Source: Atkinsonella hypoxylon (taxonomy: Eukaryota; Ascomycota; Sordariomycetes; Hypocreales; Clavicipitaceae). Taken from it: a stretch of 64,000 nt of DNA. The notes beneath the pieces are model-generated. The model was not told the origin of the DNA. It was given only the letters and a program-made list of their open reading frames with translations, and did not search any database. Of the stretch, positions 1-12,412 are shown piece after piece (the first letter of the stretch is position 1; each line of letters begins with the position of its first letter). The translations under genes and the position numbers were made by a program. Location of the stretch: the NCBI GenBank assembly GCA_000729835.1, contig JFHB01000175.1, positions 1-64,000 on the forward strand, in the 5' to 3' direction.

Positions 1-935
1 GGGGGGGCCAAGATGACCTCGCATACATAAGTTACATGCTCCAAACACAAAATTCGAAATAAAGTGACTGGTGGCCTCTGCATAAATGCAATGCAATTAT
101 CGCGTGACAGGCTTGGTTTGAAAACGTGGAATGCACTTTGCTATGCTAGCCTTGGCAGACGCCGGCTTTCGACGCTCGCTGCTCGTGCTCGTGCTCGTGC
201 TTGTCCACGGCAGAACAGTCAAGATGAACACGAACCTGGAACTAGGACGCCAATGAATCAGACTCTGGAGTCAAATCTAGCCGTACCGTCAGACGTGTAT
301 ACAAATGCTACCGACTGACTGACTGCTCCCTCAACGCCGTACTCCCACCAGACTCTTCCTATATCCTGTATTCACAAGCATACTGTTGTTTCACCGAAAC
401 GTAAACCTCCACAATGCTGTCGATGCCGCTGATATCTGAATTCTCTGTAATTGGGTATTCATCGCCCACAATGGCGGCACTGGTGCGTATGCGTATGCGT
501 ATGCGTATGCTACTCTCAACCCTTTTATACATAGACACAAAACCACATTCCTAACATGGGAACTCTGCCCAACCCGGTCAAGTCAATCCAAAATACCCTC
601 AAACCAACGCCTGGTCATCCATTCATGTGTGACGACTCGGTATTTTGTTACAAAAAAAAAAAAGGACATCACCCGCCGCTCCCTTGGAAAAAGAAAAAAG
701 AAAAAAGAGAATAGAACGCCTCTTATTATGCCAGTTTCCCCTCTTTTGATTTTGCCTTCGGTTTGCTTTGCCAACAAAAGACATTAAATTAACCCACTAG
801 AAACCCCTCACTCCCACCCCCATTTCCCATAACAAATCGAAAACAATCAATCAGGATCAGTTACAAATTAAGACACGAAAACACGATACAATGAGACCGA
901 GCTGGCGCAGTCAGCTGGGAACCAGTGCCCGCCCC
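1..935. other. Intergenic region downstream of SNT2, no gene seen
   Basis: No reading frame here resembles a known protein. The stretch holds the 3' flank of SNT2, a short GCGTAT tandem array at 484-510 and A-rich runs near 652-663. The first 500 bases may belong to the flank of a gene outside the window. Confidence 0.6.
484..510. repeat. GCGTAT hexanucleotide microsatellite
   Basis: About four head-to-tail copies of GCGTAT lie in the intergenic flank. They are visible directly in the sequence. Confidence 0.85.
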
Positions 936-3900
936 TCATGACAGCAAGTTTCGTAGCGATGGACTGGCACTCGCACCGCTGGCCGGACGGCTTTCTGGTG
1001 GGCGATGCCCAAGTCCGCTAGGAGGAGGAGTCAGGTCGTGTGGTGATGCCAGTGGTGGTGGCCCTCCAGGGGGCGGCAGACCATTTCGAGCCATGGGTGG
1101 ACTGCTGTGAGCTCCCCCTAGATATTGCGGTCGTTGTGAGTGAAGGCTATGAGGGAATGCTTCAGATCGAGGTGGCAGAGCCCCATTGCTCACGCCCGGC
1201 GAGGCGCTATGTCGAGGGTTCGATGCATGTGTTGGTGGTGGTGGAGGAGGAGGAGGAGGAGGAGGAGCAGCGTTGCCATATGGTGGCACGTAGCCTGGAG
1301 GGGGTGCCGGACCATTCATTCGATGGGGTGATAGAGGCAGTGCGCTGCCGTATATAGGTGACCCATGAGTGTGCTGCAGTGGCACGGAAACTGGTGCAAC
1401 GGGAGGAGGCCCTGACAAGGCCGGCGGACGAAGCGCCGTGAGAGTCGACACTGGAGGTGCTCCGCTGCTGTGCAGTGGCGGCGGTGGAGGAGGCGCACCA
1501 TTCATGTGGCGAGGCGACGACCCGTGCTGGCTGCTCCATTCACTAAATGGCGGCCTCGATGCTGGCACCTGAGGATATCCGTGAGATACAGGAGCTGGCG
1601 GAGGAGGAGGAGGAGGAGGAGGAGGTAGTGAGCCAAGAGTGTGAGGCTGTGAATGAGGAGAGTGAGCCATAGCCGGCGGAACAGGGGCGGAAGATGCAGA
1701 ATGCGCTGTTGCGGTCGCTGCTGCCGCAGACGCAGCTGGTGCTGGCGCCGGATGATGCAAAAGAGAATGTATCTCTGGACGTAGAGCAGCAGCTCGGTAC
1801 TCTGAGGATGTCGGTCGCGGTGGGCTTCGGAGCGGTGGTGGCGGCCCGACGGCACTCGATGAAGCATGTGGTCGTGGAGGTTCTGTGGCAGGCAAAGGCG
1901 GAGTTGGGCATGGCACAAATGACTTGGGTGTCCTGGGATTCTTCTTGCACTTGTGGCATTGGAATTTGCGCTGCTCAACAAACTTCTGTGCTTCGAACCC
2001 AATCGCACCGTGGTGCCCATTGGTGAGTCTTTTCTCTTGTGAATCGTCTATCGGCCACCACTTGGGCGTGACATCGATACCGCAAGTGATGCAGACCTTT
2101 GCGCCCGGTTGCTGAGCATTCGCAGCCGCCTCTTTAGCCTTTCCATTGCCACTATGTGGCGAGATGCCGTTCGGGGTGCATGTGGCAGTGGCAGCGGCAG
2201 CGGCAGCGGCAGCGGCAGCGGCAGCGGTGGGAGTTGTCACGGTCGAGCCCGTGGTAGAAGTACGTCGAGCACCCGGGACGAAAGGCAATCCGGACATCTT
2301 GGCGGCCGTGAGCATAAGGTTTGCTTTACGAACGCTGCCTGTCAAGGTCAAGTCGGCTTGCTTGTAATTTTGAACAAAGAGCTGCAAGACCGTGAGGCCT
2401 GTCTCTTCATTCACCAGCTCGTGCATTGGGTGCACAATCGTCTTGGTAGGGACATGATCCTTGCACCACAACAATGCTGACATGGTTCCAGTCTCACCAT
2501 TTACCGTCACGATATTGGCGTGGTCACGGCGAGAGCTCTTCACTGGTGAGATGTCGAATCCAAGAACATGGCCATGCTGACGGGCACATTCGACATGATC
2601 TAGAGTGGACAGACGGCGTCAGCAAAAAAAAAGGGGGAGGAATATTAATATATAAAAAAAAAAAAGAGGAGAAAAAGAAAAAGATCATCTCTAATTTCAT
2701 GGATATTAAATTATAAATAGTCACTCACAAGGTATACGGCATTGGTGACAAGAGATGCAGGCACCGCTCTGCTGATTGCAAGCCTGGCATACTTCATCAT
2801 ATCTCGCTCGTGCGATGGAGGGGATGCCTTCACACGGTTCCAGTGCCTTGGCGCTTCCAAACTTGACTTCTGGAGTCCAGACGGCACATGCGACGTGCAC
2901 CCAATTGTTGTCAGCCGTTCTCTTCAGCGGTTCTCGAGGGTTGACGGGCCGATTCAGATCCTCCTGTCGCTTACGGTAATACTCGGCCGCCCTTCGTGCT
3001 TGCTGGACCTCGATTCTCTCACGCTCCCGATCCTTGTCTGACATCTTCTTTTTGTGGTGCGTGAGCTTTGGTTGTTCGACAAAGTCCTGCTCCGTGATTT
3101 CAATAGGGCATAAGACACATTTGTAATGCTAAGAACTGTCGTGTTAGTCACATGCAGACCAAAGGAACTACCCAAATCGTGGCCCTCCCAAGAAACAGAA
3201 AGAGAACCACCAAAGACAGAAAGAAGAGTAGATACCCACAATTGAAACCTGTGGGCTCTTGTCGTTTGAGCACATATCACATATCCATTTGCCCTGAATT
3301 CGATGATCAACCACACCATAGCAACCACGATGCACGGTCAACCGGCATTCTCGACAAGATAGATGTTGATCGCCAAGTGGCTCCATCTGGTCGCAAATGG
3401 CGCAAGGCAAGGTGCGAGGTTTCGGCATGTCAGGCACAGGCGTCGAATCCGCAGTTTTGTCCTTCTTTCGCGACGTCGTCGTGGTGCTGCCGGCATCCGA
3501 AACAGCAGTGTCTGGGTCCCTTTCCGGCGCTCCTTTCAACTTCTTTCTAGGCGGCTCCTGACCGTTTGTTGCGGCGGCGGGAGTAGATCCACGGTCGGGG
3601 GTCATCATGCCCATCTCCTGCGCAACCTGTAGCTCCTTGAGAAGCTCTTCGTCCTGCTTGCGCTTCCAGGCCTTGCCTCCAGAGTGTGTGACCTTCTTGG
3701 CGACTTCGTCCATGTCTTCCCAGCGTATAGCATACCTGCGCCACAGTTCTGCACAACGTCGACACAGAGCCACCACGTACTGGCTTCCTTTATCCTTGCT
3801 GGTCGCCTTGGATCCGTTCTCATTCACCAGTCCCTGAGTCGTGGGAGCACGTCGCCACTGCCGAGATGTCATTGTTGAGCAGAATTGACAAATAAAGCTT

Positions 3901-6596
3901 CGCTTCTTGTCCAGAGCCTTCCTACTGTCAAAAGCCGAATCATCGTCAGCATCAGCGACATCATCTGCCGCCCTAGAGGCTGCCGTGTCTTCCTTTTTGG
4001 CAAATCTCTTGCCTTTGCGGCCCGAGTAAGAGCCCCAGACCTGTTTGCCCCTCTCGGTCTTTTTCCAGGTGTAGTAGTACCGTACCACTTCACCTGGCGT
4101 CATGGTTTTAACATGTTTCATAACAAGGTGCAACTCTGAACCATACTTGGCAACCCCCTCCTCAAATTTCTTCTGCTCCGTGGGCGTCAACGAGGGCTCC
4201 TTGAAAGCACTGGTCTCAGTATTAGGAAGATCTTTGATAGCGGCAGCAGGATCATAGTTGTCGCGAAACAGTGTCTCCAAAGCAACATCTTGCAAATTAG
4301 TAGAATGTTCTGGGAGGCCCAGTTTTTTAGCCATTCCTTGAGCCTTGGTCATGTAACCAATCACTTCATCATTGCTGATTTTGTCCGAAGGTTGAGGCAC
4401 CCAAAGGCGTGTTGAAGTAGCATTAGAATCGTCCTCATCATAATCCTCCCCACGCTTTTGATAGCCAGGAGGTTCATCTTGCACCCACTTCGGCCGCTTG
4501 TGGCGAGCGGCTCTTTCTGCCTCCTGGGCAAGTTGAGCTTCTTTGGACAATTTGGGTGCGCCTCGGCCCTTTCTGATCTCTATCGGCTTCACGTACTCGA
4601 CCGGTTGGCCTGGCCAGGCGCCGACGTTGGCTTGATGTCGCGGTCCAATTCGTGTACTCGCACGGGGGTGAATGCGATCATCGTAATCAAGCGCGTCTTC
4701 TGGTTTGCAATGCATACCAAGGTAGCGCCACGGCCATAGACTGGCTTGATAGATTTGTTCTGCAGTGCCTTGGTGGTGTTCATGATCATTGGCAGGCGTT
4801 GTGCGGTCAGTTTCAGTGCCGTGCACATCATCATCATCGTCATCGAAGAAATCGTCATCCTCGGCACCAGGGCCATTGGGGGTATTGTGAGCCTCCAATT
4901 TCCGTTCCTGTGCTCGGCTGCACGCCGCACACGACCATGCAAAACCTCGGGACGGTTTCTTGAGCAGGGGCGGCCTGACGCAATTCATGTGGTACGTGTT
5001 CTGACACACGGCGCAATCAACCGAGTCATTGCTAGGGGTCAAATAGTGTTAGAAGGGAAGGGAAACTAGAAAAAGGACGAGAAAAGGTCCAAGTAGGGAA
5101 ACGCTTTCAAAGATTCATCACGAAAGTCTGCCAATGCCATACACTTGAATAGCGACCGAAGGCATGGGCGGCGAGTCTCACAGCGCGCCAATATAAATTG
5201 GACGCGGCGACTTCAGCACATGTCGTTGAACAGTGGCGCTGACAATGGCAGTGTGGATGATGCAGGGTGCTCAAAGTAAGTGGGGATGTGTGGGTGGGTG
5301 GGGTGGGGCGGGGCCACCGTCCAGATATAATCCGGATATGGAGCGAAAAGTAAGGAAGGTAAGAAAGAACAAAACTAGAACCCAGGATGGGCATCATAGA
5401 AAAGAAGATGGAAAGGAAAGGAGATAAAAAGACGGAAGGTGTAAAAAGGGACATCAGAACTGCGCGTATGCAACACGGGAAAATGACGCAGACGCTCTTT
5501 CCCCTTGCCTTTGTTAAAAAAATAAGGAATAAGAAGGGAAAAAAAAGTGCACTACTGTCCCAAAGCCCAATCGCATGGGCGCAGGCCGTTTGGAAGGGTG
5601 GTGAGAGTGAGAGTAAGGGTGAGAGGTGAGAGGTGAGAGCAAGGGTGAGGTGAGAGGTGAGAGCAAGGGTGAGGTGAGAGATGAGAGTAAGGTTGAGGTG
5701 AGAGATGAGAGAGAGGGGAGAGGGGAGAGAGGGTCGGGGAGTAAAGTGTGTGAGATATGGGAGGATATAAGAGGTACGTACCTTGCACAATAGCCGGTGC
5801 ATCTCTTGCAGAGCTTCACGGCGCTAGTGAGCTCCTTGCCACGACCTTGCTCCACCAACACAAACTTCCAGCGCTCGTCCAATACTTTCTTGACCTTGTC
5901 AGGGACGTTGACAATGGTCGACGTGGGAAGCAGGTCGTAGTTCTTCTGGATATATCGATCATAGAGCTTCTCGTACCAGAAGCAATCGGGCGATTTGCGG
6001 TAGGCATCCAGGTTGTCGATTTCCACGCGATGCCGGATCCAACACTTGCCGCGTAAGGCTGTCAGTGGGCTCACGTCGGAATGCATCGTCGCATAGACGA
6101 GCCGCGTGTCCGTCGTCTTTCGCCCAATATCCTTGGGCCTGTAGAACCAGTTGATGCGCACGGACTGAATGCGCTTGGAGCTGTCGCTCAGCGAATGCAC
6201 AAATTCCATGATACGCCCCAGGTAATAGGGCTCGCCTGGCGGTTCGCACACTAGGTACACATGATCTGCGTCTCATCGTTAGCCGGCATGCTGCTGAAAT
6301 TGCCTTTGCCTTGTCCCCCCCAAATGAATAATGAACGAGTGGACCCCGGCCGCGCCGCTTGGCGCTTGGTGCAAGTGGTACCACAAACCAAGGCCACGTC
6401 CAAGCATGGTCCAAAGTCCCCAGGACCCCGACTCGCAGAAATCCACCTGCATTTGCATTTGCACTTGCACGCACTTGCACCTTGCGTGGGTGTGCGTGTG
6501 TGCGTGTGTGCGTGGGTGTGCGTGTGTGCGTGTGTGCGTGTGTGCGTGTGTGCGTGTGTGCGTGTGAGCGTGTGAGCGTGCGTGCGTGCGTGCGTG

Positions 6597-6627
<31 letters not shown>

Positions 6628-7514
6628 TTGTTTTGTGTGCGCCTTGTTGGGTGTGCGTGAGAACATAAGAGAGACAAGGGCAGAACACACTTACCATTTG
6701 CTTCCAGCACCGTCCCGTCATCAGCCACCATTCGCCCATCTGTATCCGCGCGATAGTTGCAATTCTCAAAAGTGAGCATGTTGCTGTCCGGCCACGACGT
6801 ACCGGGCATGTGCAATGCCTGCACCGCCTGCCCTGACTTCTTGGACGGCGCGGACGACGCCATCGCTGTTGCTGCTTTTCGTTTCCGAGTGCCTTGCATT
6901 GCGCCAGATATCTGTGCGCCGCTTTGAGATGCATTTGTTGTGATGCCCGGCGTCGTGTCCTTGGAGCCGTCCTGCGAGGCGGCGGCGGCGGCTGCTACTG
7001 CTTTGGCTTCCTCTGCCGCCGCGACCGCCCTTCGTGAAATGGCTGACCGCGGCGTGTTGTCTCCATTTGTCCCAACATCTGATTTTCGACGTGGTTTTTT
7101 CGAACCATCTGAGTCTTTTTTGTCGTAGAAGTCATAAACATCCATGTCGATGTCCTTGTCTTCTGCGTAATTAATGCGACCCCCTCTGTTACGAGAGCGC
7201 GTGCCGTATGGCGCTGCCATATCGGTACTCATTTCCTTGGAGGTTCCAGAACTTGATGAGGCCTTTGCACTACCAGACGGTGATTGTGTGTCCACATTCG
7301 TGACTGCAGAGTCCTGCTCGACGAAATTTTGAGATCAGCCCAAAGCGTGACGTTATCCAGGCGGCCGCACCACACCATGTAAAAGAGACGCTCGTGAGAA
7401 TGTAAGAGGGGAAAAAAGGACAAGATTCGCGAAGGAAGTGACAAAGCGAAAGGGAATATCCTCAATGTTCGAGAGGAACCAGGACATGTGGAAACTTACA
7501 CTTTGTTGTGCCAT
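936..7514 (-). CDS. snt2: SNT2-like BAH/PHD/SANT chromatin regulator, 1657 aa, six exons
   Basis: Exons: 7514-7500, 7313-6695, 6265-5782, 5031-3240, 3128-2729, 2599-936. All junctions keep phase and the model gives 1657 residues. The start is the ATG at 7514, which encodes MAQQS before a GTAAGT donor. Domain order: disordered basic N-terminus; BAH domain about 212-370 (HVYLVCEPPGEPYYLGRI); first PHD finger spanning the intron 3 junction (CAVCQNTYHMNC); ELM2-like stretch; SANT domain (KYGSELHLVMKH); second PHD (CAICDQMEPLGDQHLSC); extended PHD (YKCVLCPIE, VHVACAVW, YHVECARQHGH); GATA-like CITCG...CHKC finger; Pro- and Ala-rich tail. This is the order of fungal Snt2, which in yeast works with Ecm5 and the Rpd3 deacetylase and in S. 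pombe with Lid2. It should be a nuclear histone reader. Introns 2 (429 nt) and 3 (750 nt) are unusually long and filled with simple repeats. Confidence 0.93.
2183..2226 (-). repeat. GGCAGC hexamer array encoding a poly-Ala tract in SNT2
   Basis: About seven near-perfect GGCAGC/GGCAGT copies lie inside exon 6 of SNT2 and translate as a run of about 13 alanines. The tract sits between the extended PHD and the GATA-like finger. Copy number is probably polymorphic. Confidence 0.85.
5600..5735. repeat. Purine-rich minisatellite (about 24-bp unit) in SNT2 intron 3
   Basis: Degenerate copies of a GGTGAGAGGTGAGAGCAAGG-type unit of about 24 bp repeat four to five times on the plus strand. On the transcribed (minus) strand the array is a CTCACC-rich polypyrimidine tract inside the 750-nt intron 3 of SNT2. 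Confidence 0.8.
6485..6629. repeat. GT/GC-rich microsatellite (TGTGCG units) in SNT2 intron 2
   Basis: Roughly 145 bp of TGTGCG, GTGC and TG repeats, alternating purine-pyrimidine throughout, so with Z-DNA potential. It lies inside the 429-nt intron 2 between the N-terminal exon and the BAH exon. It accounts for the His/Thr-rich spurious reading frames seen there. Confidence 0.85.
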
Positions 7515-8831
7515 GGCACCAGGAGATCATCTGCGCGATAACGAGGTAAGGCGACTTGTGTGAGAAGAAGGCATGCCCTCGCCAGCTATATACGTAGGTT
7601 GGTAGGTAAAGAAGGAGGAACGTTGTATGTGACAAGCTAGGGAACGAAATAGGATTAAGTAATTGTGATTTCGACGTCTCCGAGAGTTCGTCACGCGCAA
7701 CGCCAACACTCCTTCGCACCGAGCGTAAGAATTACTAGTCTTGATGAAGAGAATCGCCTCAAAACGCGGCGTATGGAGAGGGAGACAAGGTTGAAAGAGA
7801 AGAGAGGTCTGCCTCTCAGGCGCCGGGAGAAGGAAGAAACGTCCTAGCACCCCCGAGGCGGCGGCCCTGGTCTGGCTCGATACATCTAGGCTGGTACCAG
7901 AGCATGGGTTGGACGGCACTAGCGGATGAGGTACCGAATAAGTAGCCGCTAGCGCTAAGCCGGATTGTGGGTGCCTGGAGCTGGTGGCGCTTTTGCCCTT
8001 TAACAGATGAAAGCTACTTTATATATACATGACTCCACCCCGGTCATCAAGTGCTACCTCAGTCTCCACGATGGCCCGCCAGGTCTCACACCATTGATGG
8101 ACGCATCTCAACCCAGGTTTTTGAGAGACGTCCATCAGCGCCCACCTTGCTCACCCAGGCTGGTTGGCATAAATGATGGAACAACGTCGCGCCTTGCAGA
8201 AGGTTTCCATCTTGGTCCCTAATGCTCCCCTCAGGGAGGACGTGTGAACTCAGCGCCAAGTCTGGAAATGGCGTCGATTACTTACCTTGGGGGCCTAGTT
8301 GTCATGGCCGTGATGGTATCGTCCGTGAACAGGCCTACAAAGTAGCGAACCGAGTCAAGTCAGAGGTCGAAAGACCAGCGGACATGGCCCTGGCATGATC
8401 ATTCCAACCATAATCAACAGTAGCAAGACGTTTTGGTCGGAGCATTACTTCTTGACGCGCAAAGGTTGTGCGTTAGTGTCGGACCCAAGAAGTAACACAA
8501 TCCGGACCAGCACAGGGCGCCACGCTGTTGGAGCAATAGAGGAACATTCAAGGCGTACTTGCCTATGTTGTCGAGCCAATGTTTCACAGATCAAACAGAC
8601 TTCCGCGCAGTGCCCGGTGCAACCAACAAGTTGGGTTGAATCATGTTCCGGCCGATCGTCACGAATGAAAGGCAGTAGAAGCTAGGAAGTATGTGAACAG
8701 GGCAATGAAAATGGATCTTGTCTCGTTCTAAGCCTGGCTTTGTATCATGCGTGAGAGCGGGAGCCAGAGCGAGTGACGGTCGGCCTAGCGTTGCAGGCCA
8801 AGTTGTGTACCTCGTACCTCGTGTGGAAATA

Positions 8832-8876
8832 CATACCTACCTACCTACCTAGGTACCTAGGTAACTAGTTACCTAC
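8832..8876. repeat. ACCTACCTAGGTACCTAGG palindromic repeat block
   Basis: Four ACCT units run into two overlapping CCTAGGTA palindromes and end in ACTAGTTACC. The block can fold on itself. Related blocks recur only between genes elsewhere in the window. Confidence 0.7.
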
Positions 8877-10368
8877 AGAATAAATAGAGTTGGGACGCAC
8901 GGGGGTGGGCTGTCGGGCCTCGCCACTCACATTGTGATTCTGAGCTGGCGTTTCGGGCTTCATTTGCCCACGGCTCTACGGAGTCGGAGCGAAAAGAAAT
9001 CCTACTCTCACCCCCCAGCCGACCTTTGTTCACATCACGCTTTTACATCATCGACTCGTCGCACAGATGATCAAAAGAGGAATCGGGTTAAATTCAAATT
9101 CAACGATAAAATAAACAAAGTAACTGCCAAGGAGCACATGTGGCAGGAGCGACCGTACTATGTCGGGATTAGTCAAGGCAACGCGGTTCGTAGCCAGGCA
9201 CCCAATTCTTTTGATAAGTTACGACCCTGCGCTCATATTTCGTTACCATTCAATGTTCACTTTGGCCTCGTGGCTTTGTTTTACACTAGAGCTGATTGGT
9301 CAAAACCTAGAAAGCTATACAAGGTCAAATTAAATGGGTACAAGAGTTGCTCACCAGAACGGCTGCTCGTACGTGTTTCAAATGCCTATCATGCACGGTT
9401 TTCGCTACTCCGTAGGTAGGTACCGAATGACCCATATCTGAACAAAAGGACATTGTAGCTGATTCTCATTCTTGGCAGCTTCTCTCTGCATCACATGCGC
9501 AAACTCTACAGCATCCGGACTACTCACACTAGCTCCATGCGCAGCTGTACGGTGTTGAGCGCCATGCGAACCTTGACATGCTCAGAAATGCACACTGCAC
9601 ATCACAACCACTTTTTATGCTTCAAGAATTGAACGTGCTTGCATCGGCTTTGTGAGATACCACTGGCAAGTGAACAGCTGGCATGCTATGGGCTCTCGAA
9701 CTAGCATCTGCCAAGTGGATGAAATCTGAGCACTTGTCCATGTCTTACATGCCACAGCCCGCCGACAACAGCGAACTAGTCTGCTGTCCAGATGGAATCG
9801 CGTATAGACGGCCACCCCCCCCCCCCCCCCTTTCCCGTCTGGAAGAGCAAAAAAGTGTTCTAGTAACAATTCCTTAAGAAGCCTAGTTTGATCTGCCAAG
9901 CGTCACTATCAGGATATTTCTTGGGATCATGGAGGCGTCCCATACCATGTTCCATCGCACACTACACAAAATGGTACAGTCGTGTACTCGGGTGTCGAAA
10001 GTGCGACAGGCACAAGGATCTGAGCTGCGGCAGAAGACTTGAGTTGCACCGGAGTGAGGATCAAGACGAGACCATAGTAGAGTCTGGCGACGTGCCTTGA
10101 ATAGTCTACAAAAGAGGAGGGAACGACGAGTAGCCCTGATGAGCAAACAAGGACAACGAGACCGAATCCGTCAAACGACGGTGGGCAACAAGGAGCGACA
10201 GGTAAGATGACGGATTAGCGGATATAGTACTCCGTACAGTAGCTTGGAACCAGCAACCTCACATGCACGAAGGCGCGTGAGTGGGCTTGAAATGGGTGTT
10301 GCAGAAGCTGGCGTCGAGAACCACACTTCCTGTTCGCCCAGACAAATTGATGGCTGACCTATGCACCT

Positions 10369-10420
10369 TAGGTAGGTACCTACCTTAGGTTCAGTTGTAC
10401 TGTACCTAGGTACCTAGAAA
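10369..10420. repeat. TAGGTAGGTACCTACC palindromic repeat block
   Basis: A near-perfect inverted repeat centred on GGTACC is followed, about 25 bp on, by GTACCTAGGTACCTAG. It belongs to the same family as the block at 8832. Confidence 0.7.
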
Positions 10421-10916
10421 CTTTTAAGTCCAACCGCGCGGCACTGCCGGGGCTCGTGGGGTGCATTTTGCCAATGAAGAGTGCGGCGCTACTTCAACGA
10501 CCAACGATCACTTCGCTTGACCAAGACCTGTGGAATAGCCTCGTGCTGTCAAATTCATAAGTACTTATGACAAGTATCGGTCACTGGCCTCGGATGAACA
10601 TGGACACCGGCTGGTCGCCATCTAGCTGCCTTATGTACATTGAGTGGAGTGGCCTGACAGGAGGCGTAAGACCTCTCTATCTACAGCTTCAACCAAACAC
10701 AGATTTTTGGCAACCTCGGTCCTTGCAACGATGCAGTAATTATTTCTGCAAATTAAAAGAATAAAAATAAGAGGTATTCTTTTATCTAAGTGACAACATA
10801 TTTATCACCTCAATTGAAGCCTTGGTACTTATCAGGTATTTCTGGTATGGCCTGCCCTAACAATATGGATTGCGCGTGGAAGTGCAGCGTGCATCACTGA
10901 GACAGACACTGACCAG

Positions 10917-10952
10917 ATACCTAACCTACCTAGGTAGGTACTATGTAGGTAG
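10917..10952. repeat. CCTACCTAGGTAGGTA palindromic repeat block
   Basis: ACCTAACCTACCTAGGTAGG is an inverted repeat centred on CCTAGG, followed by another TAGGTAG. It is a third member of the intergenic palindrome family in this gap. Confidence 0.7.
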
Positions 10953-12412
10953 TTGGCTGGCTGGCTGCACCAACGACTGTTCGAGTTTTGACCTGCAGTT
11001 TTATGAGGGACTTAGTCCGGATAGTATCATTGTGGTGGGCTCCATGCAAGCCCTCCAGGCCCAGACACGTAGTGAGCTGTATTCCATAAGCACATTCGAA
11101 GAGTTGCGATGAGTGGCTTCCAGCGCATATGTCACGACATTGACGGCACAGGCGCAATTCATCCCGTCCCCGGCATAAGTGACTGAGGGTTCGTGTGCGA
11201 GTGATCTCGATTGCAATTGTTTGTCGCGTGACGGTGGGGATAATGTAATTGCGCCGCATGCGCTGTAAAGGGAAAAGAGGCCATTAATCGGCAGCCAATT
11301 TCTTTTCGAGGCAAAAAAATGAAAAAAAAAAAAAAATTTTTCTCCTTGGCCTTGTCACAAATGCGGGAAAGCTGCACAGATGAAAATTGACGACCTTTTG
11401 CTCCGTAACGCACATGTATGAGCAGATTCTAAACCTGTTGGCTGGAGCATGCGGAGCAAGCAGCGCAGTGCCGACTGGGAAAATACACAAGGTAACTAGC
11501 TGGGTGCTGGGTCGGGGGAGTATTTCGTCCAGTCCTTAATTATCAGGATTTTGGGGAGACGTGATGAGTCGCTGTCGTCGCCCTCACCCAATCACCAACG
11601 CCTCGATCGTCTAAAAGGAATAGCGCTGGGTTTTACAAGCTGTGGCCAATGGCGGGTCGCGGGGCAGCCATCGAAGAGCCGGCCCTGTAAATCGGAACTG
11701 CAGCGTGTGCGCCAGACGCCGCGGCCTTGGAAGGTGGAAGGGGGGGGGGCGTGTGCAATCGTGGCAAGCGGAGCGGCTTGCAAGCGAGGGCGTGGTGTCT
11801 ACTCGGGGTTGGGTCTGCTTGTACATCCAGCATGTGTCCAGGTGTCAGGAACGCCCCGCGTTTAAGTGGCTCTTGCCTTGCGCTGCCTATTTCCTTCCCT
11901 CCGCCTGTCCGTCCGCATGCCAGCTGCCAGCCTGCGTCACCCGTCACCCCGTAACCGCACCCACTGCTGCCAAACTCTTGCCCCTGGCCATATCCGTATT
12001 CCTTTCCTTTGCTAGAACGCACGCACTTACCCGCCGGTGGACAAGAGCCGTGCCATTACACGTGACCACGCGTCAGGCGACGCTGCTGTTGGCACGCTTG
12101 ACTGCTTGGGCAACTTGAGACTACGCTAGCCGTCGCGGTGATTTTATCCTCCAAATATCTGCTTGCCCTGACAAGATATTGCCGTTTGCTGAATGCATTG
12201 CTGTTTCTTTTGTTCTTTCTCTTCCTTGTTGTTTGTCGTTGACAAAAACCTTGCTCTAGCGTATTGCGTCGCCCGAATAATGACCGACATCCCTGTTTAA
12301 GGCAACGATATTCCGTCATGACTTGAGCCGGGAACCACGCTTCCTTATACAGTACTGCCACTCGCTCCTCAAACCACCCTACCCGAGGTGACCGTCTTTA
12401 TTTGCGATTACC

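Larger units (their letters stand above)
7515..12412. other. 4.9-kb gene-poor region between divergent SNT2 and HELQ
   Basis: I found no reading frame with recognisable protein features; the open frames are short and overlap on both strands. The region holds the two promoters at its ends, three CCTAGGTA-rich repeat blocks (annotated separately), a C15-type run near 9817-9831, a TACTCCGTA motif near 10229, an A-run at 11321-11335 and a CCAAT box near 11645. Fungal genes transcribed divergently usually share about 1 kb, so this gap is long. A lncRNA, a degraded element or a gene too short or divergent to see remains possible. Confidence 0.5.

Noticed and set aside
6251..6690. His/Thr/Arg-rich reading frames on the minus strand
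   Set aside because: They are translations of the TGTGCG microsatellite within SNT2 intron 2; splicing around them gives the correct BAH junction.
8934..9419. 161-codon open frame in the first gene desert
   Set aside because: No domain, no conserved motif, no splice continuation; not enough to call a gene.
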